Shown here: piece after piece, positions 1 through 6,765 of the stretch
Layout: each line of letters begins with the position of its first letter
Position numbering within the stretch: the first letter of the stretch is position 1
From: JBALVT01 sp036961345
Lineage (GTDB): Bacteria > Pseudomonadota > Gammaproteobacteria > Pseudomonadales > Halieaceae
Length of the DNA: 8,115 nt
Direction: 5' to 3'
Assembly (NCBI GenBank): GCA_036961345.1
Contig: JBALVT010000193.1
Span: 1-8,115 of the forward strand
Program-made: the position numbers and the translations under genes
Notes under the pieces: generated by a model
What the model was told of the DNA's origin: nothing
Seen by the model: the letters and a program-made list of their open reading frames with translations, nothing else
Database searches by the model: none

Positions 1-330
1 CCCCAGGGCCCAAGTCCCTGGCTGAGCGAATTAGATGGGCAATGGGTGGACGTCTCGGCTCCACAAGTAGCGGTATCCAACAACGGCAAGTGGCTGGCAG
101 ATAAAGCCGTCAGTGGCCTCGGAATCGTGATGGCCCCTCGTTGGCTTCTGACACCGTATCTCCAGAACCGGACCTTACAGGAACTGTTTTTCGATCACGC
201 TCTGCAAATTAGCCAAAATAGCAATTTGGCGGTGCATTTGCTGTATCAAAAGCAGCGTTATTTGGTACCCAAAGTAAAGGTCGCAGTGGACTTTATTGTA
301 GCGAGAGTGCGGCAGAAGTATCCCAAATAA
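1..330 (+). CDS. LysR-family transcriptional regulator, C-terminal part (5' end outside window)
   Basis: The frame is open from base 1 and gives 109 residues ending in TAA. It matches the end of the LysR effector-binding domain: a V-S-N-N-G stretch, then G-L-G-I-V-M-A-P-R-W-L, a short loop, and the closing pattern with H-L-L-Y, a K-V-K-V segment and V-D-F-I-V before a basic tail. Known LysR proteins carry a DNA-binding helix-turn-helix at the N-terminus, which is not in this window, so target genes and effector cannot be read here. A GTG at position 46 could be taken for a start, but it lies inside the conserved domain and is almost certainly an internal valine. The gene converges with the minus-strand AraC remnant and MFS gene. 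Family assignment is fairly sure; any regulatory link to the neighbours is unproven. Confidence 0.85.
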   Translation, partial: PQGPSPWLSELDGQWVDVSAPQVAVSNNGKWLADKAVSGLGIVMAPRWLLTPYLQNRTLQELFFDHALQISQNSNLAVHLLYQKQRYLVPKVKVAVDFIVARVRQKYPK

Positions 331-562
331 GCTGCGGGTGGCGAAAACGTCAATCAGTATCAAAGACACCTCTGACCCGCGCCTGCCAGGCCGACGGGGG
401 CGCGCCTGTGTGTTCACTGAATGCCTTGGTAAAATTTGCAAGGTCGGTATAACACAAGCGCTCAGCGAGCCGGGTCATGGAGATATCCACTGGAATCGGC
501 TGGGATTACTAAACATTTATATGGGTTTTCTCCTCCTCGTGATCCCGGCCAATTAAAACGTT
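331..562. other. Gap between converging LysR and MFS genes
   Basis: This 232-base stretch contains the AraC remnant (350-505) and little else. Between the remnant and the MFS stop lies a minus-strand purine run (complement of 531-539, core GAGGAGGA) that resembles a ribosome-binding site. The first ATG after it opens only a 13-codon frame, so no gene is called. I see no convincing rho-independent terminator for either the LysR gene or the MFS gene. Confidence 0.6.
350..505 (-). pseudogene. AraC-family regulator remnant (C-terminal HTH only)
   Basis: On the minus strand, the frame ending at the TGA at 350-352 reads S-Q-P-I-P-V-D-I-S-M-T-R-L-A-E-R-L-C-Y-T-D-L-A-N-F-T-K-A-F-S-E-H-T-G and then A-P-P-S-A-W-Q-A-R-V. 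This is the signature of the second helix-turn-helix of AraC/XylS regulators: L-A-E-R-L-x-Y-x-D-x-A-N-F-x-K-A-F, followed by T-G-x-x-P-S. The frame is closed upstream by TAA at 506-508, leaving only 51 residues of a family that is usually 250-350 residues long. There is no start codon in a sensible position, and neither other minus-strand frame upstream continues the homology. It lies just downstream of the MFS gene on the same strand. It is best read as the surviving 3' end of a deleted or decayed regulator. The match was made by eye from family knowledge. Confidence 0.75.
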
Positions 563-2050
563 CTAAGTTGCCAACTGCGCTACGAAATCGCGCTTGAGCG
601 TGCGGGCAGACATGAGAAAACACCCCGCGGCGACGATGAGCCATAAAACCGTGACGGAGACCGCATATTTAAGCCCTGTTGAATTCGCCTGGTCGCAAAC
701 TATTCGTTGAACCTCGCTTATTCCGGACTCTTTCGCCCCACAAATCGCAGGCGTTAGTTGGCCGGAAAAATCGCTGTCGGCAAGTTGCAAACCCATAAAG
801 AGGTCACTCATAAACCCGACAAAGTAAGGCCCAATACCATTGCCTATCAGCGAGACGATAATCAGCAGGATGGCAATTGCAGTGGCCCGCGAACGGTTAC
901 TGACCACGCCCTGCCCAATGTTGTACTGCGCACCGAGGTAGGCGTAATGGCACACGGCGGCGATACCCCACAAGACAAATACGACCCTCAGATCATCCTG
1001 AAAGAAAGCGGCAATATAGGCGGGGGTTGCAATCAGCAGGCCAACCGCCGGGACCCAGGCCACTGCGGTCTGTGAACGAGGCGTGAACTTTTCCGTGAGG
1101 TAACCTCCCAAAAACGTCCCTATCGCAGCCAGGAATGATAGCGGGGCGCCGAAATTGATCGCAGCATCCCTGACATCCAGACCGTGTTCACGCTGCAAGA
1201 AAGGCGCCTGGAAGCTGGTCAGGCCATAACCCACAAAAGCAACCATGGCAGCGCCTATCGCCATCCACCAGAAGGTGGGTTTGTGTTTGAGTTCCTGAAA
1301 CGCCACGGCCCAATGGGCTGGCGTCTTTGGGGACGAGTCGGGGGGGTCGGAGTAGCCCCGGGGTGGCTCTTTGATGGTAAATAGCACAACAATTGCCACC
1401 AAAATACCTGGCAGCCCGACAACAACAAACGCAATTCTCCAGCCTTCAACCGCAGTCCAGTCCAGCCCCGTAAACAGCCCCCCGAGGCCAATGCCACTAA
1501 TCCAGGCACCAAAATCAGCACCTTGTATTTGCGCAATAGGGCCGCCAAAAAGGTTGGCAAGAACGGCTCCCAAGGTGACGCCCATCGAGTAAATACCCAG
1601 TGCTGTCGCTCGCTTGCGGGCAATAAAGTAGTCGCCAATAATGGAGTTGGCCGGGGGGGTACAGCCCGCTTCGCCGACGGCTACACCAATTCTGAAAAAC
1701 AGTAGAACCAGGAAGCCCGCAGCAATACCGCACAGGGCTGTCATCAGCGACCACAAAATAATGCAAACCGTAATCACTTTGACCCGGTTGGATCGATCCG
1801 CCCACAACGCTATCGGCAGACCCATAACGGCGTAAAAAATAGCGAACGGAGGGCCGTAAAGCAGGCCCCACTGGGAGTCGGTCAGGCCGAATGAGTCGAT
1901 GATGGGCTGGGCGACAACCGCGATGAGCGTCCTGTCGACGAAGTTAAGTGTATACACCACCATGAGTAGGAACAGCACGTAGTTCCTATACGACGGCGTC
2001 CCGTACCCTGTGAGGTGGCCGTCCTGTGTTATGTCTGCAGTCGCGCCCAT
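563..2050 (-). CDS. MFS transporter, Spinster-like type
   Basis: This encodes a 495-residue inner-membrane carrier with the usual 12-helix MFS pattern. Near residues 33-60 it has N-F-V-D-R and a Q-x-I-I-D-S-F-G-L-T-D-S-Q-W-G run typical of Spinster-like carriers. MFS motif A is at 77-92 (G-L-P-I-A-L-W-A-D-R-S-N-R), followed by R-I-G-V-A-V-G-E-A-G-C-T-P-P-A at 120-134. Two stretches stand out: a Gly-rich insert at about 170-205, and a loop at about 419-460 before the last helix that holds Cys437 and Cys452. The ATG at 2050 was chosen because AGGCAAG lies 5 bases upstream. A TTG at 2095 would add 15 residues and run through the promoter-like and operator-like sequences. The gene diverges from the sigma-factor operon. 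Substrate is unknown; import or export of a small amphipathic compound related to the neighbouring uptake operon is an inference. Confidence 0.93.
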   Translation of the reverse strand: MGATADITQDGHLTGYGTPSYRNYVLFLLMVVYTLNFVDRTLIAVVAQPIIDSFGLTDSQWGLLYGPPFAIFYAVMGLPIALWADRSNRVKVITVCIILWSLMTALCGIAAGFLVLLFFRIGVAVGEAGCTPPANSIIGDYFIARKRATALGIYSMGVTLGAVLANLFGGPIAQIQGADFGAWISGIGLGGLFTGLDWTAVEGWRIAFVVVGLPGILVAIVVLFTIKEPPRGYSDPPDSSPKTPAHWAVAFQELKHKPTFWWMAIGAAMVAFVGYGLTSFQAPFLQREHGLDVRDAAINFGAPLSFLAAIGTFLGGYLTEKFTPRSQTAVAWVPAVGLLIATPAYIAAFFQDDLRVVFVLWGIAAVCHYAYLGAQYNIGQGVVSNRSRATAIAILLIIVSLIGNGIGPYFVGFMSDLFMGLQLADSDFSGQLTPAICGAKESGISEVQRIVCDQANSTGLKYAVSVTVLWLIVAAGCFLMSARTLKRDFVAQLAT

Positions 2051-2068
2051 TATTACTTGCCTATTGTT

Positions 2069-2074
2069 ATTGTA
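2069..2074 (-). promoter_or_regulatory. Possible -10 element of the MFS gene
   Basis: The minus strand reads TACAAT here, one base from the sigma-70 -10 consensus. The matching -35 is poor: TTTTGG at 17 bases spacing. A start point about 7 bases downstream would leave a leader of only about 12 bases, with the ribosome-binding site at its very end. The assignment is therefore tentative. Confidence 0.25.
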
Positions 2075-2082
2075 GCGTGCGT

Positions 2083-2115
2083 TGACCGGGGCCAAAACTT
2101 ATCCTGACCCGGTCA
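2083..2115. promoter_or_regulatory. TGACC/GGTCA dyad, candidate operator of the MFS gene
   Basis: The arm TGACCGGG at 2083-2090 is the exact reverse complement of CCCGGTCA at 2108-2115. The right-hand part is also an 11-base palindrome by itself, TGACCCGGTCA at 2105-2115. The two TGACC half-sites on the plus strand start 22 bases apart, about two helical turns. The element begins 33 bases upstream of the MFS ATG and would overlap the -35 region of the TACAAT promoter. A dimeric repressor or activator site is the natural reading. The bound protein is unknown. Confidence 0.5.
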
Positions 2116-2241
2116 CGGTAGCGTCATTTCCTGAGTTCTAACAAGGTAACCCAACCAGACCTCAGAAATCCATCACAAGATATCAAGCAAGCAACCTTTC
2201 CCATTCTGTAAATAATTTGTAGCGAGAGTCCACAACAGCTT

Positions 2242-2257
2242 TAGGGTGTTATCCCTA
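2242..2257. repeat. Short inverted repeat TAGGG-N6-CCCTA upstream of the sigma gene
   Basis: Two perfect 5-base arms flank a 6-base centre, TGTTAT. It ends 62 bases before the sigma-factor start codon. It could be a regulator site or a small hairpin in the leader RNA. Arms this short also occur by chance. Confidence 0.25.
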
Positions 2258-2319
2258 TTGGCGTGTCATACTACTAGTGGCGAACATACTGAGCTGCAAT
2301 ACGTTGAATTCGAGAGCAG

Positions 2320-2835
2320 ATGAGAGAAAAACAGGAACAAGCGGAAGTCGTCGAGCTTTACAAAGAGGCCTCGCCAGAATTACTTCGCTTACTACATCGC
2401 AGACTCGGCAATCGCCAGGATGCAGAAGAAGTCGCGCAGGACGCCTTCGAGAAACTGTGCACGTTGGAGCAGCGCGAAGAAATTCGCGATCTTCGCAACT
2501 ATTTCTTCACCATGGCCAATCGAATGGCCCTGAATGTTCTCCGGCGTCGCAACACTGAAAAAGACTACCTGGCCAAGCAAGCGCCACTGATGTTTAACGA
2601 GTCGGGTACAAACTTTGATCCGGCGGAAATTGCTCGCAGAGAAGAGAAACTGAGGCTTGTAAAGCGAGCTATTCAGTCCCTGCCCCAAAAAACCGGGCAT
2701 ATATTCCTGCTGCATCGATTTGAAGGGTACACCTACCCCGAAATCGCACAGCAACTGGGTTTGTCAAAAAAGTCCGTCGAATACCATATGTGCCGGGCAC
2801 TCAGCGCCGTTGTAAAAGCAACACAAGGAGGTTGA
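2320..2835 (+). CDS. ECF RNA polymerase sigma factor, FecI type
   Basis: This encodes a 171-residue sigma-70-family factor, a normal length for ECF sigmas. Region 2 spans about residues 10-78: a core-binding helix around L-L-R-L-L-H-R-R-L-G, then the R-Q-D-A-E-E-V-A-Q-D-A-F motif at 32-43, and R-N-Y-F-F-T-M-A-N-R-M-A-L-N at 59-72. Region 4 spans about 108-165, with L-P-Q-K at 121-124, then R-F-E-G-Y-T-Y-P-E-I-A-Q-Q-L-G-L-S and the recognition helix K-S-V-E-Y-H-M-C-R-A-L. These features are typical of FecI-like factors that are switched by FecR-type membrane proteins. The ATG at 2320 is favoured because an in-frame TGA lies just upstream at 2305-2307; the ribosome-binding site (GAG at 2314-2316) is weak. 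It is the first gene of a four-gene operon and presumably directs transcription of it. Confidence 0.95.
   Translation: MREKQEQAEVVELYKEASPELLRLLHRRLGNRQDAEEVAQDAFEKLCTLEQREEIRDLRNYFFTMANRMALNVLRRRNTEKDYLAKQAPLMFNESGTNFDPAEIARREEKLRLVKRAIQSLPQKTGHIFLLHRFEGYTYPEIAQQLGLSKKSVEYHMCRALSAVVKATQGG
2825..2831 (+). promoter_or_regulatory. Ribosome-binding site of the FecR-like gene
   Basis: AAGGAGG sits 6 bases before the ATG at 2838 and inside the last codons of the sigma-factor gene. It fixes the FecR start at 2838 rather than at the in-frame ATG at 2790, which would overlap the sigma gene by 46 bases. The sites before the other three genes of the operon are all much weaker. Confidence 0.8.
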
Positions 2836-2837
2836 TC

Positions 2838-3881
2838 ATGTCCGATAGAGTGATCGATGAAGCTGTCACATGGCATATTAAACTAAGGTCTCCTGAGGTT
2901 AGTAGCGGTGAGCGGCATGCCCATCAGGAATGGTTGGCAGCGAAAGAGTCACATCAACGGGCCTACGAAACCGTTGGCAGCGAATGGGCCGATCTTGATG
3001 ATCTTGATGGCTGGGCCAGAGGTGAGTTGGCGCAGCGTAATCTCACCGCAAATTTGTTGCTTCGTCGCCGGAAAAAGGTGTGGTTCGCAGGCTTCGCCAC
3101 CGCGGCATCATTCGCGCTCGCCATAATAATCTTGCCCCGGATGCAAGAGGCACCCGACCGCTATCAAACCGACAAGGCGGAGCGGCGAGAAATTTCCCTG
3201 ACCGATGGTTCGCGGTTACACCTGAACGCTACATCGGCGGTCGATGTTTCGTTTAATACAGAAGTCCGTAAGCTCACACTGGAGCAAGGTGAAGGCGTTT
3301 TCGATGTGGAACACGATAGCAAACGACCCTTTGTGGTCGTTGCCGGTAATAGTAAGGTCATTGCTCTGGGAACGCGTTTTTCCGTCCTCCGTATGGGCTC
3401 TCAGGATATAGAAGTTACAGTTCTGGATGGCCGTGTGGCAGTAGTACCCCTGAATCAATCCGTCGAGAGTGCCGTCAAACAATTTTCCAGCGAGCCGCCC
3501 TCACGGGAAATAATGTCGCAAATCGGCCAGCGTAAAAGCCTCGTCCTGGAAGCAGACCAACAGGCCCGTGTAGGTGCTAACGGCCAGTTTTTGTCGCTAC
3601 TGGAGGTCAGCGCTGCCAGCGAAGCTGCCTGGATCGAGGGAAAACTGGTTTTCGATAATACGCCATTGCGGGAGGTGGTTGAGGAGCTCGCAAGATATAT
3701 ACCGGGAAGTATACGGGTGGACCCCAGTGTGCCCGATCATCCCGTGACCGGCATTATTCATATCCGCAGCTCAGAAACCATGCTGGACTTACTGTCACAG
3801 GTGGTGCCTGTTACACCTGTGAAGCAGTCTGCCTCGCTTACCATTCTACATCCAGCGCCAGCGCGACCGAATAACGGATAA
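2838..3881 (+). CDS. FecR-family transmembrane anti-sigma factor / sensor
   Basis: This encodes a 347-residue signal-transducing protein of the inner membrane. The cytoplasmic N-terminus (about 5-57) is the FecR anti-sigma domain, with A-V-T-W-H-I-K-L-R-S, an E-W-L-A-A-K-E-S-H-Q-R-A-Y segment and a conserved Trp at 50. A basic R-R-R-K-K stretch precedes one membrane helix at 81-99, so the remainder is periplasmic. The FecR domain lies at about 111-203 (L-T-D-G-S-R-L-H-L-N, G-E-G-V-F-D-V, K-R-P-F-V-V, A-L-G-T-R-F-S-V, V-L-D-G-R-V-A-V). The C-terminal region (265-337) has an STN-like fold pattern, the part expected to contact the STN domain of the receptor. In known systems, signalling leads to proteolysis at the membrane and sigma release. 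The start follows a strong ribosome-binding site; only 2 bases separate it from the sigma gene. Confidence 0.95.
   Translation: MSDRVIDEAVTWHIKLRSPEVSSGERHAHQEWLAAKESHQRAYETVGSEWADLDDLDGWARGELAQRNLTANLLLRRRKKVWFAGFATAASFALAIIILPRMQEAPDRYQTDKAERREISLTDGSRLHLNATSAVDVSFNTEVRKLTLEQGEGVFDVEHDSKRPFVVVAGNSKVIALGTRFSVLRMGSQDIEVTVLDGRVAVVPLNQSVESAVKQFSSEPPSREIMSQIGQRKSLVLEADQQARVGANGQFLSLLEVSAASEAAWIEGKLVFDNTPLREVVEELARYIPGSIRVDPSVPDHPVTGIIHIRSSETMLDLLSQVVPVTPVKQSASLTILHPAPARPNNG
2991..3008 (+). repeat. 9-base tandem duplication inside the FecR-like gene
   Basis: GATCTTGAT occurs twice in direct succession and encodes D-L-D-D-L-D (residues 52-57) just after the anti-sigma domain. It keeps the frame and looks like a small slippage duplication in an acidic linker. 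Confidence 0.6.
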
Positions 3882-3887
3882 TTATCA

Positions 3888-6764
3888 ATGGCCTTAGGGT
3901 GTTCCGTATTTCAAGTGTCTTTAGTACTGATGGGGTCTATCGTCTTGAACACTGCGATGCCCTCACAATGTTATGCCGCCTCAGTCGCGGCCCACCGTGG
4001 AGATAACAATAAATTGACGACTAATAATAGTGTGATAAGCCCTAAAACCCAACGCAGCTTTGATATTGCGCCGCAGGATATCGCCTCAGCGCTAATTCAG
4101 TTTGGCGATCAGGCTGATATCTCTGTGTTGATTCAACATGAGGCTCGCGGTCTGGATACGGTGGGCCTGAAGGGCGTTTACAGCACTCTGGATGGGCTGG
4201 ATGCTCTGCTGGCCGGCACCGGCCTCGATTACAAACAAACTGACGCTGGCATCGTCGTGTTTCAGCGCGAGGCAGCGGTTCAGTCGTCCGCTGCTGGCAA
4301 TGGCAGAAAGTCGCTATTTGCGCAGGTCGCCGCGGTATTTGCCGGCACCGTGCTCAGCGGTGCAGCAATTGCGGACGAGTCGACGGCCGATGCCGAGGTA
4401 AAAGGCGCTGCTGATAAAGACCAGAGACGCATTGAGGAGATTGTCGTCTCCGCACTCAAGGGCTCCACCGGTACCGCCTTGTCTGACACAGCAATGGGTA
4501 TTACCGCGCTGGAAGGCGCCTATCTGGAAGATATCGCTGCGACCAGCATCAATGCGATTATTGAACGCACACCCGGTGCCTCCCTGGTCAAGACGGGCGA
4601 TACCTCTACAACTATTCAGATTCGTGGTGTTTCTGCCAGTCAGGGGGATGCCCTGGTGGGCTACTACCTTGATGACTTTGCCTATGTCAGTCTACAGGGT
4701 GTATCCACACCCGAAATCATTCCCTTTGATCTGAAGCGTGTGGAAGTCCTGAAAGGTCCTCAGGGTACCTTGTACGGTGCCGGTTCCACCGGGGGAACGA
4801 TCCGGATTCTGAGCAACAAGGCAGACACCTATGAGGGCTTTTCCGGCAAGGTTGAGCTCGGCGCTCACACCATTTCAGGTGGTGGCGATGGCCACACGAT
4901 AGCCGGCATGGTCAACATTCCGATCGTGGCCGACAAACTCGCCATAAGGGCTTCGGCCTATCTGCGGGATCGTGGCGGCTGGCTGGATTACGACCAGGGC
5001 CCCAACGACTACAACGAGCTGGATGGTGAAAACTATAAAGTACAGCTGGGTTTCACGCCAAACGAACGCTTGCGAATCGATATTGGATATCACAAGGACG
5101 AGGTTGAATCTGTCTCTGATCACTCCGACTCGGACCTGGTATTTGCGCTCCCCGAAGGTGAAGATCACCCCTTTACTCCGCTGGCTGTCAGTATTTCCCA
5201 GGGGGCGGCCGCGCAAGTGTTCGAGTCCGAGTTTGAGAAGCTGGGTCTGGGCGCCCTCTATCCGATATTTGAGGAAAGCATACTCGATCAGCTGGATGAG
5301 ATTTACACCCCGAACGTTGCCAGTCTGATAACCGGGACGCCATACAGCCTCTATGATTCCGCCGCGGGCCCAGCGGGAACGCTCCCCTACAGTGACAGGG
5401 ATTATGAACTGTTCACCTCGTCTCTGAGTTATGACTTTGATTCTGTTCAGCTATACGTAACGGCGAACAGGATAGAGGAGGACTCGCTGGGACTCGCGCA
5501 GACCTCTATTGCCCGGGACGGCGTCATCGGCAAGGAGCTGGAAACCTCCAACATAGAGTTACGTCTCGCATCAATTAACGATGGGCCGCTAAACTGGACG
5601 GCAGGCCTCTTTTACCTGGATCACGAAGAAACCTTCTTCCTGTCGGCTTCCGGGAATCCGATATTCGAGGAAACTCCGACGGGAATTGTCACGCTACCTG
5701 GCATTGGGGAAATACCTGTGCCGCTTATCACTGGGTTTTCACCGCTTGTCCTTGTCGACAACCTCATTGAATCTGAACAGAGCGCGATTTTTGGAGAGAT
5801 TCATTACGGCTTCACTGACAATGTAGAGCTGACCGTAGGCATGCGTTACTCCGAAGATGAGCGTGATGCAACAGAGCTCTCTGGAATCGCCGACATTATG
5901 GCAGAGCGTGGCGTGTCCAATCCTTGGTCTGAAACCTTTGATGCTCTGACCGGCAGGGTAAACCTCAAGGTGAACTGGAGTGAGGAGCTGATGAGTTATT
6001 TCAGTATTTCCAGTGCGGAGCGTTCCGGTACGCCCAACTTTGGCGTGACCCGAGTGGCTGAATTTGTCAATCGTCCGGAGGGTTACACGGCACCGGCGTT
6101 TACCGACGAAGAAAAACTTATTGCCTACGAGGTTGGAGCGAAGTGGTTTGCGACTGACACGTTCTATGTCGATGCAGCGCTTTATTACAACGACTGGGAA
6201 GATATTATTCTGGAGATTACCGAACTTTATATCGACCCCCAAATAGGGATACTGTCCACCACTACCCTGAGGGATAATGCGGGGGATGCGCGCAGCTACG
6301 GACTGGAAGCCAGCTTCAACTGGGTACCAACAGAGGCAGTTACTGTAACTGCCGGTTTTAATGTGATGGAATCTGAGTATGTTGATCCGCCTGCGGACTC
6401 TGGTGTGAATGACGGAGACCAGATTCAGGCCGTGCCGGACTGGACGGGTTATGCGGGGGTAGATCTTTACAAACCCGTTTCGTGGTTTGGTGGCTCGAAT
6501 GTCGTTGGGGGTTTGTTCGCAAGCTACACGGGTGAACGCTATTCCTACGGTAGCGGCGGTGTAACTGCGAAAACGGATGGTTTTGCTCGCCTGGATGCCA
6601 GGCTGGGGCTGGACACTGAATCATGGAGTGTGGTTTTGCATGTGAAAAACCTGACGGATTCCGACGACAGGACCTTCAACCCTACCGCCTTCACGGCGAT
6701 TGAACCTTTTGATATTTACATGCAGCCCCGCACTACGGAGCTGGTGTTGAAATACGCCTTCTAG
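3888..6764 (+). CDS. TonB-dependent outer-membrane receptor with N-terminal STN signalling domain
   Basis: This encodes a 958-residue outer-membrane transducer. In order: a signal-like hydrophobic N-terminus (1-30, ending C-Y-A); a short linker; an STN domain at about 56-127 (S-F-D-I-A-P-Q-D-I-A-S-A-L through G-I-V-V-F-Q-R-E); a second signal-peptide-like segment at 139-162; a TonB box at 182-189 (I-E-E-I-V-V-S-A); a plug domain at about 197-309 with R-V-E-V-L-K-G-P-Q-G-T-L-Y-G-A-G-S at 284-300; and a 22-strand type beta-barrel ending in K-Y-A-F, with the usual C-terminal Phe. The STN domain marks it as a signalling receptor for the upstream sigma/FecR pair. The plug resembles receptors for diverse organic ligands rather than a specific known siderophore receptor, so the ligand is open. 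The start has a weak GGAT site, and FecR's in-frame stop is 6 bases upstream, so no longer N-terminus is possible. The N-terminal signal lacks any Lys or Arg. Confidence 0.95.
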   Translation: MALGCSVFQVSLVLMGSIVLNTAMPSQCYAASVAAHRGDNNKLTTNNSVISPKTQRSFDIAPQDIASALIQFGDQADISVLIQHEARGLDTVGLKGVYSTLDGLDALLAGTGLDYKQTDAGIVVFQREAAVQSSAAGNGRKSLFAQVAAVFAGTVLSGAAIADESTADAEVKGAADKDQRRIEEIVVSALKGSTGTALSDTAMGITALEGAYLEDIAATSINAIIERTPGASLVKTGDTSTTIQIRGVSASQGDALVGYYLDDFAYVSLQGVSTPEIIPFDLKRVEVLKGPQGTLYGAGSTGGTIRILSNKADTYEGFSGKVELGAHTISGGGDGHTIAGMVNIPIVADKLAIRASAYLRDRGGWLDYDQGPNDYNELDGENYKVQLGFTPNERLRIDIGYHKDEVESVSDHSDSDLVFALPEGEDHPFTPLAVSISQGAAAQVFESEFEKLGLGALYPIFEESILDQLDEIYTPNVASLITGTPYSLYDSAAGPAGTLPYSDRDYELFTSSLSYDFDSVQLYVTANRIEEDSLGLAQTSIARDGVIGKELETSNIELRLASINDGPLNWTAGLFYLDHEETFFLSASGNPIFEETPTGIVTLPGIGEIPVPLITGFSPLVLVDNLIESEQSAIFGEIHYGFTDNVELTVGMRYSEDERDATELSGIADIMAERGVSNPWSETFDALTGRVNLKVNWSEELMSYFSISSAERSGTPNFGVTRVAEFVNRPEGYTAPAFTDEEKLIAYEVGAKWFATDTFYVDAALYYNDWEDIILEITELYIDPQIGILSTTTLRDNAGDARSYGLEASFNWVPTEAVTVTAGFNVMESEYVDPPADSGVNDGDQIQAVPDWTGYAGVDLYKPVSWFGGSNVVGGLFASYTGERYSYGSGGVTAKTDGFARLDARLGLDTESWSVVLHVKNLTDSDDRTFNPTAFTAIEPFDIYMQPRTTELVLKYAF
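4302..4382 (+). other. Internal signal-peptide-like segment in the receptor (residues 139-165)
   Basis: Between the STN domain and the TonB box the protein has a two-residue basic start (Arg140, Lys141), about 20 hydrophobic Ala-rich residues (S-L-F-A-Q-V-A-A-V-F-A-G-T-V-L-S-G-A-A) and an A-I-A|D-E site after residue 162. This is the full layout of a type I signal peptide. The frame has no usable start codon directly before it, so it cannot be a separately started protein. It looks like the retained signal of an ancestral receptor precursor after an STN module was joined in front. Confidence 0.65.
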
Positions 6765-6765
6765 A

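Larger units (their letters stand above)
2051..2319. promoter_or_regulatory. Divergent control region between MFS gene and sigma-factor operon
   Basis: These 269 bases separate the two divergent start codons and must hold the promoters for both sides. The half near the MFS gene has a TGACC/GGTCA dyad and a TACAAT element. The half near the operon has a short TAGGG/CCCTA inverted repeat and an AT-rich patch at 2209-2218. I found neither a clear Fur box nor a convincing -35/-10 pair for the sigma-factor gene, so its promoter stays unassigned. No small gene is evident. Confidence 0.7.

Noticed and set aside
338..556. A plus-strand open frame of 72 codons starting with GTG between the LysR and MFS genes
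   Set aside because: It is the antisense of the AraC remnant, has no ribosome-binding site and its product has no recognisable pattern.
1255..1871. Long open frames opposite or offset to the MFS gene
   Set aside because: They are frame shadows of a clear 12-helix transporter and show no domain pattern of their own.
2051..2095. A longer MFS protein starting at TTG 2095
   Set aside because: It would include the TACAAT element and part of the dyad, and the extra residues are polar and not typical. ATG 2050 has a better ribosome-binding site.
296..2229. The 13-base direct repeat TTGTAGCGAGAGT at 296-308 and 2217-2229
   Set aside because: One repeat of this length is expected about as often as not by chance in 8 kb. 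One copy is inside the LysR coding end, and there are no flanking signs of an attachment site or mobile element.
2242..2259. Resemblance of the minus strand here to the I-SceI homing endonuclease site
   Set aside because: Only the first 11 bases agree and the rest differs. No intron or homing gene is nearby, so it is a chance likeness.
2790..2837. A longer FecR-like protein starting at ATG 2790
   Set aside because: The added 16 residues precede the usual N-terminus of the family, overlap the sigma gene, and the strong AAGGAGG site points to ATG 2838.
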